NCBI RefSeq assembly: GCF_002100115.1
Contig: NZ_ANBM01000002.1
Location: 62,001-126,000 of the forward strand
Length of the DNA stretch: 64,000 nt
Source of the DNA: Anaerovibrio sp. JC8
GTDB lineage: Bacteria; Bacillota; Negativicutes; Selenomonadales; Selenomonadaceae
Reading direction: 5' to 3'
Below the pieces are notes generated by a model, which saw only the letters and a list, made by a program, of their open reading frames with translations, did no database searches and was not told where the DNA came from. Of this stretch, positions 36,116 through 45,358 are shown in pieces. Every line of letters starts with the position of its first letter. The first letter of the stretch is position 1. A program made the translations under genes and the position numbers.

Positions 36116-36145
36116 ACCTGCCACCAGTTTTACCTGGTAGCAGGT
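36116..36145 (-). terminator. terminator of ompM
   Basis: A 12-base-pair stem with one mismatch and a six-base loop is followed by seven T residues on the minus strand. Confidence 0.9.
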
Positions 36146-36184
36146 CTGTTTGTTTAGTTAGTAACTATTTCTTTCTAATTCAGA

Positions 36185-37465
36185 TTAGAAGGAGAAGGTT
36201 ACCTGAGTGAAGATCTTCTTAGCCTTGTCGTTGCCGCCACGGTTTACAACCTTGCCATCGAAGTACTGGATGGAACCAACGATGTTCTTCATGAAGGCAT
36301 AATCAACACCGATCTTCCAGCCCTTGGTACCCAATACAGTGCTGTCATTCATGTAAACGGTATCATAGGTTGCAAATGGAGAAGCAGTAGGGCTCAGCTT
36401 CTGATAGCCTACATAAGCGCCCCAAGACTTAGGCTGAGAAGCCTTTGCACCCTTGTAGTTAACCTGAATGTTGTAAGCGTCCTTGCCCATGTTGTTCAAT
36501 TCCTTATTGGAATGAGCATAGTCACCAGTGATGTAGAAGTCGCCAGCCTTGTAGCCGAGGCCAACACCCCAAACGCCAACAGAATTGCTGTTATCAACCT
36601 GACGAAGGCCGTTGCTGAAGTTGTAGTAACCGAGGTTAGCATCAAACTTGCCGTTAGCGTAATTTACGTTAGTACCGAGGATACGAGCCTGAGCATCCAT
36701 AGCGTTACGGAGACCCTTTTCAGTCTTACCAGCATCGAGAGTCCAAGATACCTTGCCATCCTTGCCCATAGCCTTGTTGAAGGTTACCTGAGCACCAGTA
36801 ATTTCGGTATCGAATACGAGACCATGAACGAAGGAAGCATGGTCATTAGGGTTCTCACGACCAGCATAGATATCAGTAGTACCTACCTTGCCATGTACCC
36901 ACAACTGCTGTACACGAGCGCCACGATCATCATTAAATAAGGTATTTACATTGTGGTTCCACTCAACGCGTGCAAAACCATCAACCTTCTCATTGATCTT
37001 CATAGCGGAGTTCAAACGGAAACGGATGAACTGCTCATCGAGCTGGCCATCTCTGTTGTTGCCGCCGCTTCTGTCCCAACGATAACGGATGAAACCGCTG
37101 TGCTTTACGTTGTCCATGCGAGCCTCGAGGTCGTCCATGCGAACGCCCAGGTTAGCCAGCTCATCACGGAACTCAGCAGCAAGCTTGTCTACCATAGCCT
37201 TGGTAGCAGCATCGCCAGTCTCAACCTTAGCCATAGCCTTAGCTACGATCTGAGCCATCTCATAACGGGTCATGTTCTGGTTGCCACGGAAAGTGTTGTC
37301 AACAGCATAGCCATTTACTACACCCTTAGCCTGCAGCTCGGAAACTGCGTCATAAGCCCAGTGGTCAGCAGGAACATCAGCGAAAGGATTAGCAGCTGCA
37401 AAAGTAGTGGAAGCAGCGCCTACTACCAGAGCGGTAGTCAATGCGGATACGAGAGTCTTCTTCAT
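36185..37465 (-). CDS. ompM: OmpM-type outer membrane porin with SLH tether
   Basis: Main outer-membrane tether and porin of Negativicutes. The 426 residues have a signal peptide (1-23) and one SLH domain (about 25-80: NPFADVPADHWAYDAVSELQ and MTRYEMAQIVAKAM). A short coiled coil (about 95-118) is followed by a barrel of alternating strands ending in FTQVTFSF. The family's SLH domain binds polyamine-modified peptidoglycan, as shown for Selenomonas Mep45 and Veillonella OmpM. Codon choice is highly uniform, as expected for an abundant protein. It is transcribed alone with a strong SD (AGGAGG) and a long leader. Confidence 0.95.
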   Translation of the reverse strand: MKKTLVSALTTALVVGAASTTFAAANPFADVPADHWAYDAVSELQAKGVVNGYAVDNTFRGNQNMTRYEMAQIVAKAMAKVETGDAATKAMVDKLAAEFRDELANLGVRMDDLEARMDNVKHSGFIRYRWDRSGGNNRDGQLDEQFIRFRLNSAMKINEKVDGFARVEWNHNVNTLFNDDRGARVQQLWVHGKVGTTDIYAGRENPNDHASFVHGLVFDTEITGAQVTFNKAMGKDGKVSWTLDAGKTEKGLRNAMDAQARILGTNVNYANGKFDANLGYYNFSNGLRQVDNSNSVGVWGVGLGYKAGDFYITGDYAHSNKELNNMGKDAYNIQVNYKGAKASQPKSWGAYVGYQKLSPTASPFATYDTVYMNDSTVLGTKGWKIGVDYAFMKNIVGSIQYFDGKVVNRGGNDKAKKIFTQVTFSF

Positions 37466-37617
37466 TTAGAAACTCCTCCTTTGAAATAAAATAAATTATT
37501 ATTCGACATCAGAGTTTTTCAGAAGCTCTTTCCGCGAGTATCCATGTTCCCTCAACGTTCAAGCATCTTTCAACCCTGATACATCCGTATAGTAACATAG
37601 TCAAACTAATAATGCAA
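37466..37617 (-). promoter_or_regulatory. ompM promoter and long 5' leader
   Basis: The minus strand has TTGCAT (37612-37617) and TACTAT (37589-37594) with a 17-base spacer. Transcription would begin near 37582, giving a leader of roughly 115 bases before the ATG. The leader contains short complementary runs (AGAGCTTCT / CAGAAGCTC neighbourhood), but no known riboswitch was recognised. Confidence 0.6.
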
Positions 37618-37689
37618 GTATTTTCACAAAACTAATTTATTATTTAGGCAAATTTAATCTTGTTTTAATCCAATTACAACAACTGAAAT

Positions 37690-38202
37690 TTAGTCCAAAT
37701 ATTCCCCTACATCTGTGTTGTTGCTGGAGTCCTGATGCCCCTGAGACCATTCGTAACAGAACCGCAGCACCTCTGCCATAATCATATTGTTTCCCGCCGC
37801 CACATTGGTATAGCCATAGGCCATGGAAGGCACTTCACTGTAGGATGTAAGTTTTTTTGTTTCATATTGGTATATCTTGGTGTAGGTGTACTGATATGAC
37901 TGTGCTGGCAGATTGAAGACTGTCCCATAGCAATACATGGTGTTGTACAGGGCCTTTACCATATACACATCAACGGTAACCATGTTTTCCTGAACATTGA
38001 TGGTATTCACGTCCACATAGTAACCGGTGCCGTCCAGGCTGTCCACAAAATGGCGGTCCACCTTATGGGATGCTTCAGCGATATTTCCTTCAGCAAATAT
38101 GCCCATAAGGCACACAGTCAAAGTGAGAGCCGCGGCCACCAGGGTCACAGCTCTTTTATGGGAGTTAATCATATTTTTTAATATCCAATTAAGTCTTGTC
38201 AT
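37690..38202 (-). CDS. small exported protein of unknown function
   Basis: Unrecognised 170-residue protein. A hydrophobic signal (about 17-37) is followed by a folded domain with HFVDSLDGTGYYVDVNTINV and strands such as VTVDVYMVKAL. The pattern recalls small surface-adhesin E-like domains, but this is weak. It starts at ATG 38202, which overlaps the end of the preceding gene by 14 bases, so the two are translationally coupled. ATG at 38172 is an alternative. No catalytic motif is visible. Confidence 0.6.
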   Translation of the reverse strand: MTRLNWILKNMINSHKRAVTLVAAALTLTVCLMGIFAEGNIAEASHKVDRHFVDSLDGTGYYVDVNTINVQENMVTVDVYMVKALYNTMYCYGTVFNLPAQSYQYTYTKIYQYETKKLTSYSEVPSMAYGYTNVAAGNNMIMAEVLRFCYEWSQGHQDSSNNTDVGEYLD

Positions 38203-39373
38203 TATTTCCATTTTTTTCACCATTGTCTTTATTGTCATTACTGGTTTCATCAGCTTCTTTATTTTCCAGGCTTTCAATATCCTGCCCACTGTCCTGATTA
38301 TCCTGTTCTTCCTGATTTTCAGCCTGGAGACTTGGCAATTCGTATTCCACAACAGCCCCCTCTTCATTGGACTGCCTGAACTGCTGATGGAACCGACGGC
38401 GCTGCAAAAGAGCCCTTTCCATATCATCCAGCTCTTCCTCCGGAATATCCTCTATAGATATTTCCTCAGGCAGCGTATCACTGTCCAACTCCCGATTCGC
38501 ATGAGACGGCACCAGCTTCTTTGGTTCTCTCCCCTTAAGGGTCAGGAAGGTAAGGGCTGCCAGCAGCAGGCCCATAACCACGCCCACTCCCAGGCTAAGA
38601 TAGCTGCCCTGCTGGGTCCAGCTGTCCTGAGGAGCCAGCTTGATTTGCCAGTAGCCTCCCGGCACCCTTGCTGATGACGAGGCAAAGCTGTCGCCTATAT
38701 CCCCCTCGGAGCGGCCTATAAGGCCATCATGCTCCATGTCCTTGTTGTTGCCATAAAGGGCGTAGTCATAGCCAGAATTCATCAACGCCTTATAGGAGTC
38801 ATCCTCAATGGCATCCGGCATTTTAAGAATTTCCGCCACATTGCCTATATAATCAAATTTTGCAGTGCGGTTATTGTAGGCCAAAACCGGGGACATGGCA
38901 ATAACCACCATGCTGCCGTCCTGCCTGGTGACAGGACCCACAGCCAGGGACTCCCCATCCCCGGACATGACCATATCCTGCATTTTGGCATATACTGCTG
39001 CCAGCTTCTGGTCGCTGGCAAAGCTAAAGCCGGCAGGATACGACATAGGCGGCCGCCCTGCCGGAGTGTACTGAACTCCCGCCACATGGCCGTCACTCTG
39101 GATGGCCGACTGGGCTGCCGGCACGAACCAGGCATCATTGGCCCGCTGCCTTTCTGCCACTCCCGCCAAATAAATTGTATTGGCTGCAAAGTCCCTGGTG
39201 AGATACTGCAGGCTGGCACCATACTGGTCCGCCGCCCTCTGGGTATCCTCCATATTACTCTTGTGAATATAGTGGTACATACCCATGAGGCCAACATAAA
39301 CGCCCCCTGCTGCCACCAGGAACACCACTATGGAAACCAGCCATTTATTTAGAATTATTTTTTTCACATTCAT
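38189..39373 (-). CDS. membrane protein with CHASE-like extracytoplasmic sensor and no output domain
   Basis: A 394-residue protein with transmembrane segments near 13-32 and 253-275. They bracket an extracytoplasmic domain whose segment AAQSAIQSDGHVAGVQYTPA and later WQIKLAPQD fit a CHASE-type sensor. After the second membrane segment only a long acidic, Q/N/D/E-rich tail (about 285-394) follows, with no kinase, GGDEF or HAMP domain. It is coupled to the small exported protein downstream. Function unknown; it may sense a ligand and signal through a partner. Confidence 0.65.
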   Translation of the reverse strand: MNVKKIILNKWLVSIVVFLVAAGGVYVGLMGMYHYIHKSNMEDTQRAADQYGASLQYLTRDFAANTIYLAGVAERQRANDAWFVPAAQSAIQSDGHVAGVQYTPAGRPPMSYPAGFSFASDQKLAAVYAKMQDMVMSGDGESLAVGPVTRQDGSMVVIAMSPVLAYNNRTAKFDYIGNVAEILKMPDAIEDDSYKALMNSGYDYALYGNNKDMEHDGLIGRSEGDIGDSFASSSARVPGGYWQIKLAPQDSWTQQGSYLSLGVGVVMGLLLAALTFLTLKGREPKKLVPSHANRELDSDTLPEEISIEDIPEEELDDMERALLQRRRFHQQFRQSNEEGAVVEYELPSLQAENQEEQDNQDSGQDIESLENKEADETSNDNKDNGEKNGNNDKT

Positions 39374-39445
39374 AAACTGGGTCCCCTCACTCCAATAGAA
39401 AAATCAGAACGATTGTATTATGCTAATCACGGTGCAGGAAGGAAG

Positions 39446-39637
39446 CTATTGCTTATGTTCAACGCTTTTCACCATACGGTTGAACTTCACCCTGGGCATC
39501 ATTACAAAATGGCCGCACCCCTGACAAATAAGACCAATATCCATGCCAACTCTGGTTATTTCCCACTCATGGCTGCCACAGGGATGAGGCTTCTTCATAC
39601 GCACCACATCACCGATTTCAATTTGAATTTTTTCCAT
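39446..39637 (-). CDS. DUF951 family small protein
   Basis: A 63-residue protein beginning MEKIQIEIGDVVRMKKPHPC, with HPCGSHEWEI and a second cysteine pair in GLICQGCGHFVMM, matching the DUF951 family of Firmicutes. The CxxC-like positions suggest metal binding. Neighbours of DUF951 genes are often mechanosensitive channel or GTPase genes; here it precedes the rfb genes and follows nothing related. Function unknown. Confidence 0.85.
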   Translation of the reverse strand: MEKIQIEIGDVVRMKKPHPCGSHEWEITRVGMDIGLICQGCGHFVMMPRVKFNRMVKSVEHKQ

Positions 39638-39734
39638 AGAATCACCTATTACAATTTTACTTTAATTATCCCGAAGGAGCAAGTGAGATTTATCCCATGT
39701 CAACAGGTGCCAGGATGAATTAAGGCGATAAAAA

Positions 39735-39759
39735 ACGTTGCACAAAATTTGTGCAACGT
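39735..39759 (-). terminator. terminator of the rfbABDC cluster
   Basis: A near-perfect 11-base-pair stem (ACGTTGCACAA arms) is followed on the minus strand by TTTTTTATCG, six bases after the rfbC stop. Confidence 0.9.
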
Positions 39760-39764
39760 CTTTT

Positions 39765-40370
39765 TCATGTGAATATAAACGAATCCTTCAATCCGCCCCA
39801 TTTTTTGTCCTTGTCACTGAGATTCAACGGAGTACCGTCTGCCAGCTTGTAGCCAACACCATCAGCACTGCCCTGGTAGACTCCAGTCAATTCCGGCCAC
39901 TCAATGCCAATTTCCGGGTCGTTCCAGGCCAAGCCGCCCTCGTCACCGGGATGGTAGAAATCTGTACACTTGTAGCAAAATCTGGCAACATCAGACAACA
40001 CCAAGAAACCGTGGGCAAAGCCAGGCGAAATGTAGAACTGTTTCTTGTTGTCCGCGCTTAACACTGTGCCAAACCACTTACCAAAGGTAGGGCTGTTCTG
40101 CCGCAGGTCCACAGCCACATCAAAAACTGTGCCATCAATAACCCGCACCAGCTTGCCCTGAGGATACTGCTTCTGATAGTGCAGCCCCCGGAGTACGCCT
40201 TTTTTGCTCATGCTTTCGTTGTCCTGCACAAAGACCATGTCGAGCCCTGCTTCCTTCATATCCTGCAGGTTGTAGGTTTCACAAAAATATCCACGGTCAT
40301 CACCATGCACCGTTGGTTCTATCACATATAAGCCCTCAATAGGTGCTTTTGTAACCTTTATCTGTCCCAT
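39765..40370 (-). CDS. rfbC: dTDP-4-dehydrorhamnose 3,5-epimerase
   Basis: Third step of dTDP-L-rhamnose synthesis. The 201-residue cupin protein has VLRGLHYQKQYPQGKLVRV with the catalytic histidine in LHYQ, and YISPGFAHGFLVLSD. The C-terminus is slightly longer than the 180-190 usual. ATG follows the rfbD stop codon directly (TAAATG), with the ribosome site inside the end of rfbD. It is the last gene of the four-gene rhamnose set. Confidence 0.95.
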   Translation of the reverse strand: MGQIKVTKAPIEGLYVIEPTVHGDDRGYFCETYNLQDMKEAGLDMVFVQDNESMSKKGVLRGLHYQKQYPQGKLVRVIDGTVFDVAVDLRQNSPTFGKWFGTVLSADNKKQFYISPGFAHGFLVLSDVARFCYKCTDFYHPGDEGGLAWNDPEIGIEWPELTGVYQGSADGVGYKLADGTPLNLSDKDKKWGGLKDSFIFT

Positions 40371-41243
40371 TTATTCTATCTCCTTAAGATATCTGGCAAG
40401 GGCGTCCTGCCAGGTTGGCAATGGCTCAAAGCCGGCCTCAATCAGCTTGCTCTTGTCCAGGCGGCTGTTAAATGGCCGCTTTGCCTTGCTGAGTCCATAC
40501 TCAGCAGTGGTCACCGGCATGACCTTCACATCCAGTCCAGCCTGTCGGAAAATCTCACAGGCAAAGTCATACCAGCTGATAAAGCCCCCTTCATTGGTAG
40601 CATGGTAATAACCATATTTCTCACTTTCACACATATCCACCAGCAATCGGGCCAAATCATAGGTATATGTTGGTGTCCCGATCTGGTCGCTTACCACCCG
40701 CAGCTCCGGATGAGTCTTGCCCAGCTTCAGCATGGTCTTGATAAAATTATTGCCATTTTTGCCAAATACCCAGGCAATACGCACAATAAAATACTTGTCA
40801 AGGAGCTTGCTTACCGCCTTTTCTCCCTCCAGCTTGGTTTCACCATACACATTAAGAGGCCTGTACTCCTTGCAATCCGGCTGCCATGGCTCAGTGCCTT
40901 CACCATTGAAAACATAATCGGTGCTGAGATAAACCATTTTACAATCTATATTATTGCAGGCCCGGGCAATATTTTCCGTGCCTGTAACATTTACCGCCCA
41001 CACCTTGTCCTTTTTGTCCTCATCCTCTGCGGCATCCACAGCCGTCCAGGCAGCACAATGTACCACTGCATCGGGCTTTACATCAGCTATAACACGGGCT
41101 ACCGCCTCAGAGTCAGTAATATCCAGCTGGACATATTCTCCCATTGCAACATCAGAACCAATGGCCTCATGTCCACGCTTATTCAGTTCATTGACAACAT
41201 CGTGGCCCAACTGTCCTGCCACGCCGGTAACAAATACCTTCAT
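40371..41243 (-). CDS. rfbD: dTDP-4-dehydrorhamnose reductase
   Basis: Final reduction to dTDP-L-rhamnose. The 290-residue short-chain dehydrogenase-type protein has nucleotide motif GVAGQLGHDV, catalytic YGETKLEGEK (YxxxK) and STDYVFNGE. The C-terminal substrate-binding region ends RPFNSRLDKSKLIEAGFEPL. ATG lies nine bases after rfbB. The surface polysaccharide or O-antigen made here probably contains rhamnose. Confidence 0.95.
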   Translation of the reverse strand: MKVFVTGVAGQLGHDVVNELNKRGHEAIGSDVAMGEYVQLDITDSEAVARVIADVKPDAVVHCAAWTAVDAAEDEDKKDKVWAVNVTGTENIARACNNIDCKMVYLSTDYVFNGEGTEPWQPDCKEYRPLNVYGETKLEGEKAVSKLLDKYFIVRIAWVFGKNGNNFIKTMLKLGKTHPELRVVSDQIGTPTYTYDLARLLVDMCESEKYGYYHATNEGGFISWYDFACEIFRQAGLDVKVMPVTTAEYGLSKAKRPFNSRLDKSKLIEAGFEPLPTWQDALARYLKEIE

Positions 41244-41251
41244 TTTTTATC

Positions 41252-42232
41252 TCAGTCCTTCAGCAATGGCCGCCACCATTTTTCATTATCCAAATACCAC
41301 TGAATAGTCTTCTTTATACCGTCAGCAAATCTGGTTTCCGGCAGCCAGCCCAGCTCATTATGAATCTTGGTAGGGTCAATGGCATAGCGCATATCATGAC
41401 CCTTGCGGTCAGTTACGTAAGTGATAAGGCTTTCCGGCTTTCCCAGTTCCTTGCAGATAAGCTTAACAATATCAATATTGCGCATCTCATTATGTCCGCC
41501 AATATTATAGACCTCGCCTACAGTGCCCTTGTGAATAATCAAATCAATGGCCTTGCAGTGGTCCTCCACATAAAGCCAGTCCCTTACATTAATGCCCTCG
41601 CCATAAACAGGCAGTGGCTTGTCAGCCAAAGCATTGGTAATCATAAGTGGTATAAGCTTCTCAGGAAAATGATACGGACCATAGTTGTTGGAGCAACGGC
41701 TGATGGTTACCGGCAATCCATAGGTGCGATGATAAGCCAGTACCAAAAGGTCAGCCCCGGCCTTGGAGCTGCTGTACGGTGAGCTGGTATGAAGAGGGGT
41801 TTCCTCTGTAAAGAACAGATCTGGTCTGTCCAAAGGCAGATCGCCATATACCTCATCGGTGGACACCTGATGATACCGCTTAATGCCATACTTGCGGCAG
41901 GCATCCATCAGCACAGCTGTCCCCTTGATGTTTGTCTCCAAAAATACATCCGGATTGGCAATGGAACGGTCCACATGGCTTTCAGCGGCAAAATTAACCA
42001 CCACATCCGGCTTTTCCACCCGAAAAATTTCCTCAACAGCCTTGCGGTCGCAAATATCCACCTTGGCAAAGACAAAATTATTATCATTCATGACAGGCTC
42101 CAGGGTGGAAAGATTGCCTGCATAAGTCAGCTTGTCCAGACAGATAATTCTGTAATCCGGATGAGCCTTCAGCATATGAAAAATAAAATTACTGCCAATA
42201 AATCCGGCACCGCCGGTAACAATAATGGTCAT
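41252..42232 (-). CDS. rfbB: dTDP-glucose 4,6-dehydratase
   Basis: Second step of dTDP-rhamnose synthesis. The 326 residues include the NAD motif TGGAGFIGSNF, the catalytic triad region STDEVYGD with YSSSKAGAD (YxxxK), and NNYGPYHFPEKLIPLMI typical of RmlB. It starts two bases after rfbA. Length is normal. Confidence 0.96.
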   Translation of the reverse strand: MTIIVTGGAGFIGSNFIFHMLKAHPDYRIICLDKLTYAGNLSTLEPVMNDNNFVFAKVDICDRKAVEEIFRVEKPDVVVNFAAESHVDRSIANPDVFLETNIKGTAVLMDACRKYGIKRYHQVSTDEVYGDLPLDRPDLFFTEETPLHTSSPYSSSKAGADLLVLAYHRTYGLPVTISRCSNNYGPYHFPEKLIPLMITNALADKPLPVYGEGINVRDWLYVEDHCKAIDLIIHKGTVGEVYNIGGHNEMRNIDIVKLICKELGKPESLITYVTDRKGHDMRYAIDPTKIHNELGWLPETRFADGIKKTIQWYLDNEKWWRPLLKD

Positions 42233-42234
42233 TT

Positions 42235-43134
42235 TTATACTCCCGTAACATCAATGTATTTTCCATCCAGTACGTCCTTCAAATACTGGCCATACTGATT
42301 CTTTTTCAGCACCTCATAAACCTTCAGCACGTCTTCCTTGGAAATCCAGCCATTCAGATAAGCGATTTCCTCCAGACAGGCAATCTTGCGGTGCTGGTGT
42401 GTTTCAATGGTCTTTACGAAATTTGTGGCATCCACCAAGGACTCATGGGTTCCTGTATCCAGCCAGGTAAAGCCCTGCCCGAGAAGCTCCACACTGAGCT
42501 CTCCCTGCTCCAGATAAATCCGGTTCAGGTCAGTAATCTCAAGCTCCCCACGGGCACTTGGCTTCAGCCCCTTGGCATACTCAATAACTCTGTTATCATA
42601 GAAATAGAGTCCAGTAACACAGTAGTTACTCTTAGGCTGGGCCGGCTTTTCCTCTATGGAAATGGCCTTGCCCTTTTGGTCAAATTCCACAATACCAAAC
42701 CGCTCCGGGTCATCCACATAGTAACCAAAAACTGTGGCCCCATTGCCTGTTTCTGCATGCTTTACAGCGGCCTTGAGACGCTTGGTCATGCCGTGCCCCG
42801 CAAAGATATTGTCCCCTAGGATCATGGCCACACTGTCCTTGCCAATGAATTCCTCGCCAATAATAAAGGCCTGGGCCAACCCGTCAGGACTTGGCTGTAC
42901 CGCGTAGGAAAGATGAACCCCGAACTGCTTTCCATCCCCCAACAGCTCCTGGAAGCGAGGAGTATCCTGAGGGGTAGAAATAATCAAAATATCCCGAATC
43001 CCCGCCCGCATCAGAACGGACATAGGGTAGTAAATCATTGGCTTGTCATAAACTGGTAACAACTGCTTGGAGGTTACCATGGTAAGGGGGTACAGACGAG
43101 TACCGGAACCCCCTGCTAAAATTATACCCTTCAT
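42235..43134 (-). CDS. rfbA: glucose-1-phosphate thymidylyltransferase
   Basis: First step of dTDP-rhamnose synthesis. The 299 residues include the nucleotidyltransferase signature [31 protein letters not shown], and the metal and substrate segment [18 protein letters not shown] has AAAGGAGAT upstream. It is the first gene of rfbABDC and is preceded by a palindromic repeat unit rather than a clear promoter. Confidence 0.96.
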   Translation of the reverse strand: MKGIILAGGSGTRLYPLTMVTSKQLLPVYDKPMIYYPMSVLMRAGIRDILIISTPQDTPRFQELLGDGKQFGVHLSYAVQPSPDGLAQAFIIGEEFIGKDSVAMILGDNIFAGHGMTKRLKAAVKHAETGNGATVFGYYVDDPERFGIVEFDQKGKAISIEEKPAQPKSNYCVTGLYFYDNRVIEYAKGLKPSARGELEITDLNRIYLEQGELSVELLGQGFTWLDTGTHESLVDATNFVKTIETHQHRKIACLEEIAYLNGWISKEDVLKVYEVLKKNQYGQYLKDVLDGKYIDVTGV

Positions 43135-43154
43135 TCTTTATCTCCTTTTTATGG

Positions 43155-43204
43155 ACACCTCATCCGTCTGCCAAAGGCAGCCACCTTCCCCTAAAGGGGA
43201 AGGC
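43155..43204. repeat. dispersed intergenic palindromic repeat, copy 1
   Basis: A CTCATCCG start, a short TGCCAAAGGCA hairpin and a CCTTCCCC-TAAA-GGGGAAGG stem fill the gap between the rfbA start and the ychF stop. A related unit occurs at 50757-50797. Similar sequences are widespread between genes in Firmicutes, as I know them from general experience. The second stem may also terminate ychF. Confidence 0.7.
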
Positions 43205-44311
43205 TTACACGTTAAAGCGGAAGTAGGTTACGTCCCCGTCCTGCATGATGTAATCCTTGCCCTCAAGGCGCACCTGTCCCTTTTCACGGGCAGCTGCAGT
43301 GGAGCCGGCAGCTACCAAATCGTCATAATTTACAATTTCTGCACGAATAAAACCACGCTCAATATCAGAGTGAATCTTGCCCGCAGCCTTAGGGGCAGTA
43401 GTACCCTTCACAATAGTCCATGCACGGCACTCATCAGGACCGGCAGTCAGGAAGGTCATAAGGCCAAGCAAATCAAAGGCTGCCTTAATCAGCTTCTGCA
43501 GGCCGGACTCCTTTAAGCCCATATCAGCCAAAAATTCCTTGGCCTCCTCATCATCCAGCTCCGCAATTTCAGACTCCACACGGGCAGAAATAGTTACTAC
43601 CTCCGCCCCCTCAGTCTTGGCATATCCCTTTACCCGCTGTACATGTGGGTTGTCAGTATCAGCTGTTGCTACCTCATCCTCGCTGACATTGGCCACAAAG
43701 AGGGTCGGCTTCAGGGTAAGGAAATTCATCTCCTTGATCATTTCCTTTTCGTCATCGGACAGGTCCACACTGCGGACAGTTCTGCCCTCATCCAGAGCTG
43801 CCTTGATTTTCTCCAGCACCTCAGCCTCTGCCTTGGCTTCCTTGGCCCCGGATTTGGCCAGCTTGGTGAGCTTTAAGAGACGACGCTCCAAAACTTCCAT
43901 ATCTGCCAGACACAGCTCAGTATTAATAATTTCAATATCACGTATAGGGTCAATGGAGCCCTCCACATGAGTAATGTTGCCATCATCAAAGCAGCGTACC
44001 ACCTGAGCCACTGCATCCACCTGACGGATATGCTCCAAAAACTTGTTGCCCAGGCCCTCACCCTTGGAGGCCCCCTTTACCAAACCGGCAATATCCACGA
44101 AACGGAAGGCTGCCGGGGTGGTCTTCTTGGAATCATACATTTCATGAAGGACCTTAAGACGCTCGTCAGGAACATCTACGATGCCCACATTTGGTTCAAT
44201 GGTGCAGAAGGGATAATTCGCCGCCTCCGCACCGGCCTTGGTTATAGCATTAAACAATGTACTCTTGCCCACATTTGGCAAGCCTACAATACCTACTTCT
44301 AAGTTACTCAA
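43205..44311 (-). CDS. ychF: redox-regulated ATPase/GTPase YchF
   Basis: Universal Obg-family P-loop protein that binds ribosomes and prefers ATP. The 368 residues include Walker [41 protein letters not shown] and a TGS domain at the C-terminus (about 285-365), ending [20 protein letters not shown]-like (here [14 protein letters not shown]). The start is TTG at 44311 with AGGAG nine bases upstream. It sits between the two sugar-nucleotide groups without functional link. Confidence 0.95.
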   Translation of the reverse strand: MSNLEVGIVGLPNVGKSTLFNAITKAGAEAANYPFCTIEPNVGIVDVPDERLKVLHEMYDSKKTTPAAFRFVDIAGLVKGASKGEGLGNKFLEHIRQVDAVAQVVRCFDDGNITHVEGSIDPIRDIEIINTELCLADMEVLERRLLKLTKLAKSGAKEAKAEAEVLEKIKAALDEGRTVRSVDLSDDEKEMIKEMNFLTLKPTLFVANVSEDEVATADTDNPHVQRVKGYAKTEGAEVVTISARVESEIAELDDEEAKEFLADMGLKESGLQKLIKAAFDLLGLMTFLTAGPDECRAWTIVKGTTAPKAAGKIHSDIERGFIRAEIVNYDDLVAAGSTAAAREKGQVRLEGKDYIMQDGDVTYFRFNV

Positions 44312-44330
44312 TTTCCAAATCTCCTATCTA

Positions 44331-45347
44331 TTATCCTTCATACCCGTTAGGGTTATTTTTCTGCCAATTCCAGCTGTCACGGCACATATCCGCCAAATTC
44401 CGCTTGGCTGTCCAGCCCAGTACCCTTTCCGCCTTGTGGGCATCAGAATACACCACCGGCAAATCGCCGCTGCGGCGCGGACCGATTTCATAGGCCACCT
44501 TCACATCATTAACCTTTTGGAAGGTGTTCACAATATCCAGCACACTGTACGGCTGGCCAGTACCCAGATTAATTATTTCCGTACCATGATGATGGGCACA
44601 GAATTCCACTGCCTTAACATGGCCCTCAGCCAAATCCATAACATGAATATAGTCCCTCAAACAGGTGCCATCCGGAGTATCATAGTCATCGCCAAAAATT
44701 GTGAGCTTTTCCCGCTTGCCCACTGCCACCTGGGATACATAAGGCATGAGATTGTTAGGAATTCCCCTAGGGTCTTCACCAATGCGGCCGGACTCATGGG
44801 CTCCAATTGGGTTGAAATAACGCAGGAGCACCACGCTAAGATGTTCATCCGCCACAGAAGCATCCTGCAAAATCTGTTCCATCATGGACTTGGTCCAGCC
44901 ATAAGGATTGGAGCAGGTTCCCTTAGGCATACCCTCATGGCATGGAGCCGCATTTTCCTCACCATAAACTGTGGCCGATGAAGAAAATACTATTTCCTTG
45001 CACCCGGTGAGGCTCATGCACTCCAACAGCGTCAAGGTAGTATCAATGTTATTCCGATAATAGCGGATAGGCTGCTGAACCGATTCTCCCACAGCCTTTA
45101 AGCCGGCAAAATGAATAATGCAGTCCGGCTGTTCCTTCTGCATTATCTTAAGAACCCGATTCTTATCCTTCACATCGTCTTCATAGAGGGTAACAGACTT
45201 GCCAGTCAGTTTCTCCACCCGCTTGATGGATTCCGGGCTGCTGTTCTCAAAATTATCAACAACCACTACCTCATGATCATGCTCCAGCAGTGCTACAGCT
45301 GTATGGGAGCCAATATATCCAGCGCCCCCTGCTAACAATATTTTCAT
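44331..45347 (-). CDS. galE: UDP-glucose 4-epimerase
   Basis: Interconverts UDP-glucose and UDP-galactose. The 338 residues begin MKILLAGGAGYIGSHT (NAD site), with SSSATVYGE and YGWTKSMMEQ (catalytic YxxxK), and PIGAHESGRIGEDP. ATG at 45347 with GAGG six bases upstream is preferred over an upstream TTG. Together with galU it supplies precursors for surface polysaccharide. Confidence 0.95.
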   Translation of the reverse strand: MKILLAGGAGYIGSHTAVALLEHDHEVVVVDNFENSSPESIKRVEKLTGKSVTLYEDDVKDKNRVLKIMQKEQPDCIIHFAGLKAVGESVQQPIRYYRNNIDTTLTLLECMSLTGCKEIVFSSSATVYGEENAAPCHEGMPKGTCSNPYGWTKSMMEQILQDASVADEHLSVVLLRYFNPIGAHESGRIGEDPRGIPNNLMPYVSQVAVGKREKLTIFGDDYDTPDGTCLRDYIHVMDLAEGHVKAVEFCAHHHGTEIINLGTGQPYSVLDIVNTFQKVNDVKVAYEIGPRRSGDLPVVYSDAHKAERVLGWTAKRNLADMCRDSWNWQKNNPNGYEG

Positions 45348-45358
45348 AGGCAACCTCT

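Noticed and set aside
43155-43204. CRISPR repeat
   Set aside because: Only two distant, imperfect copies exist in the window, with no spacer array and no cas gene.
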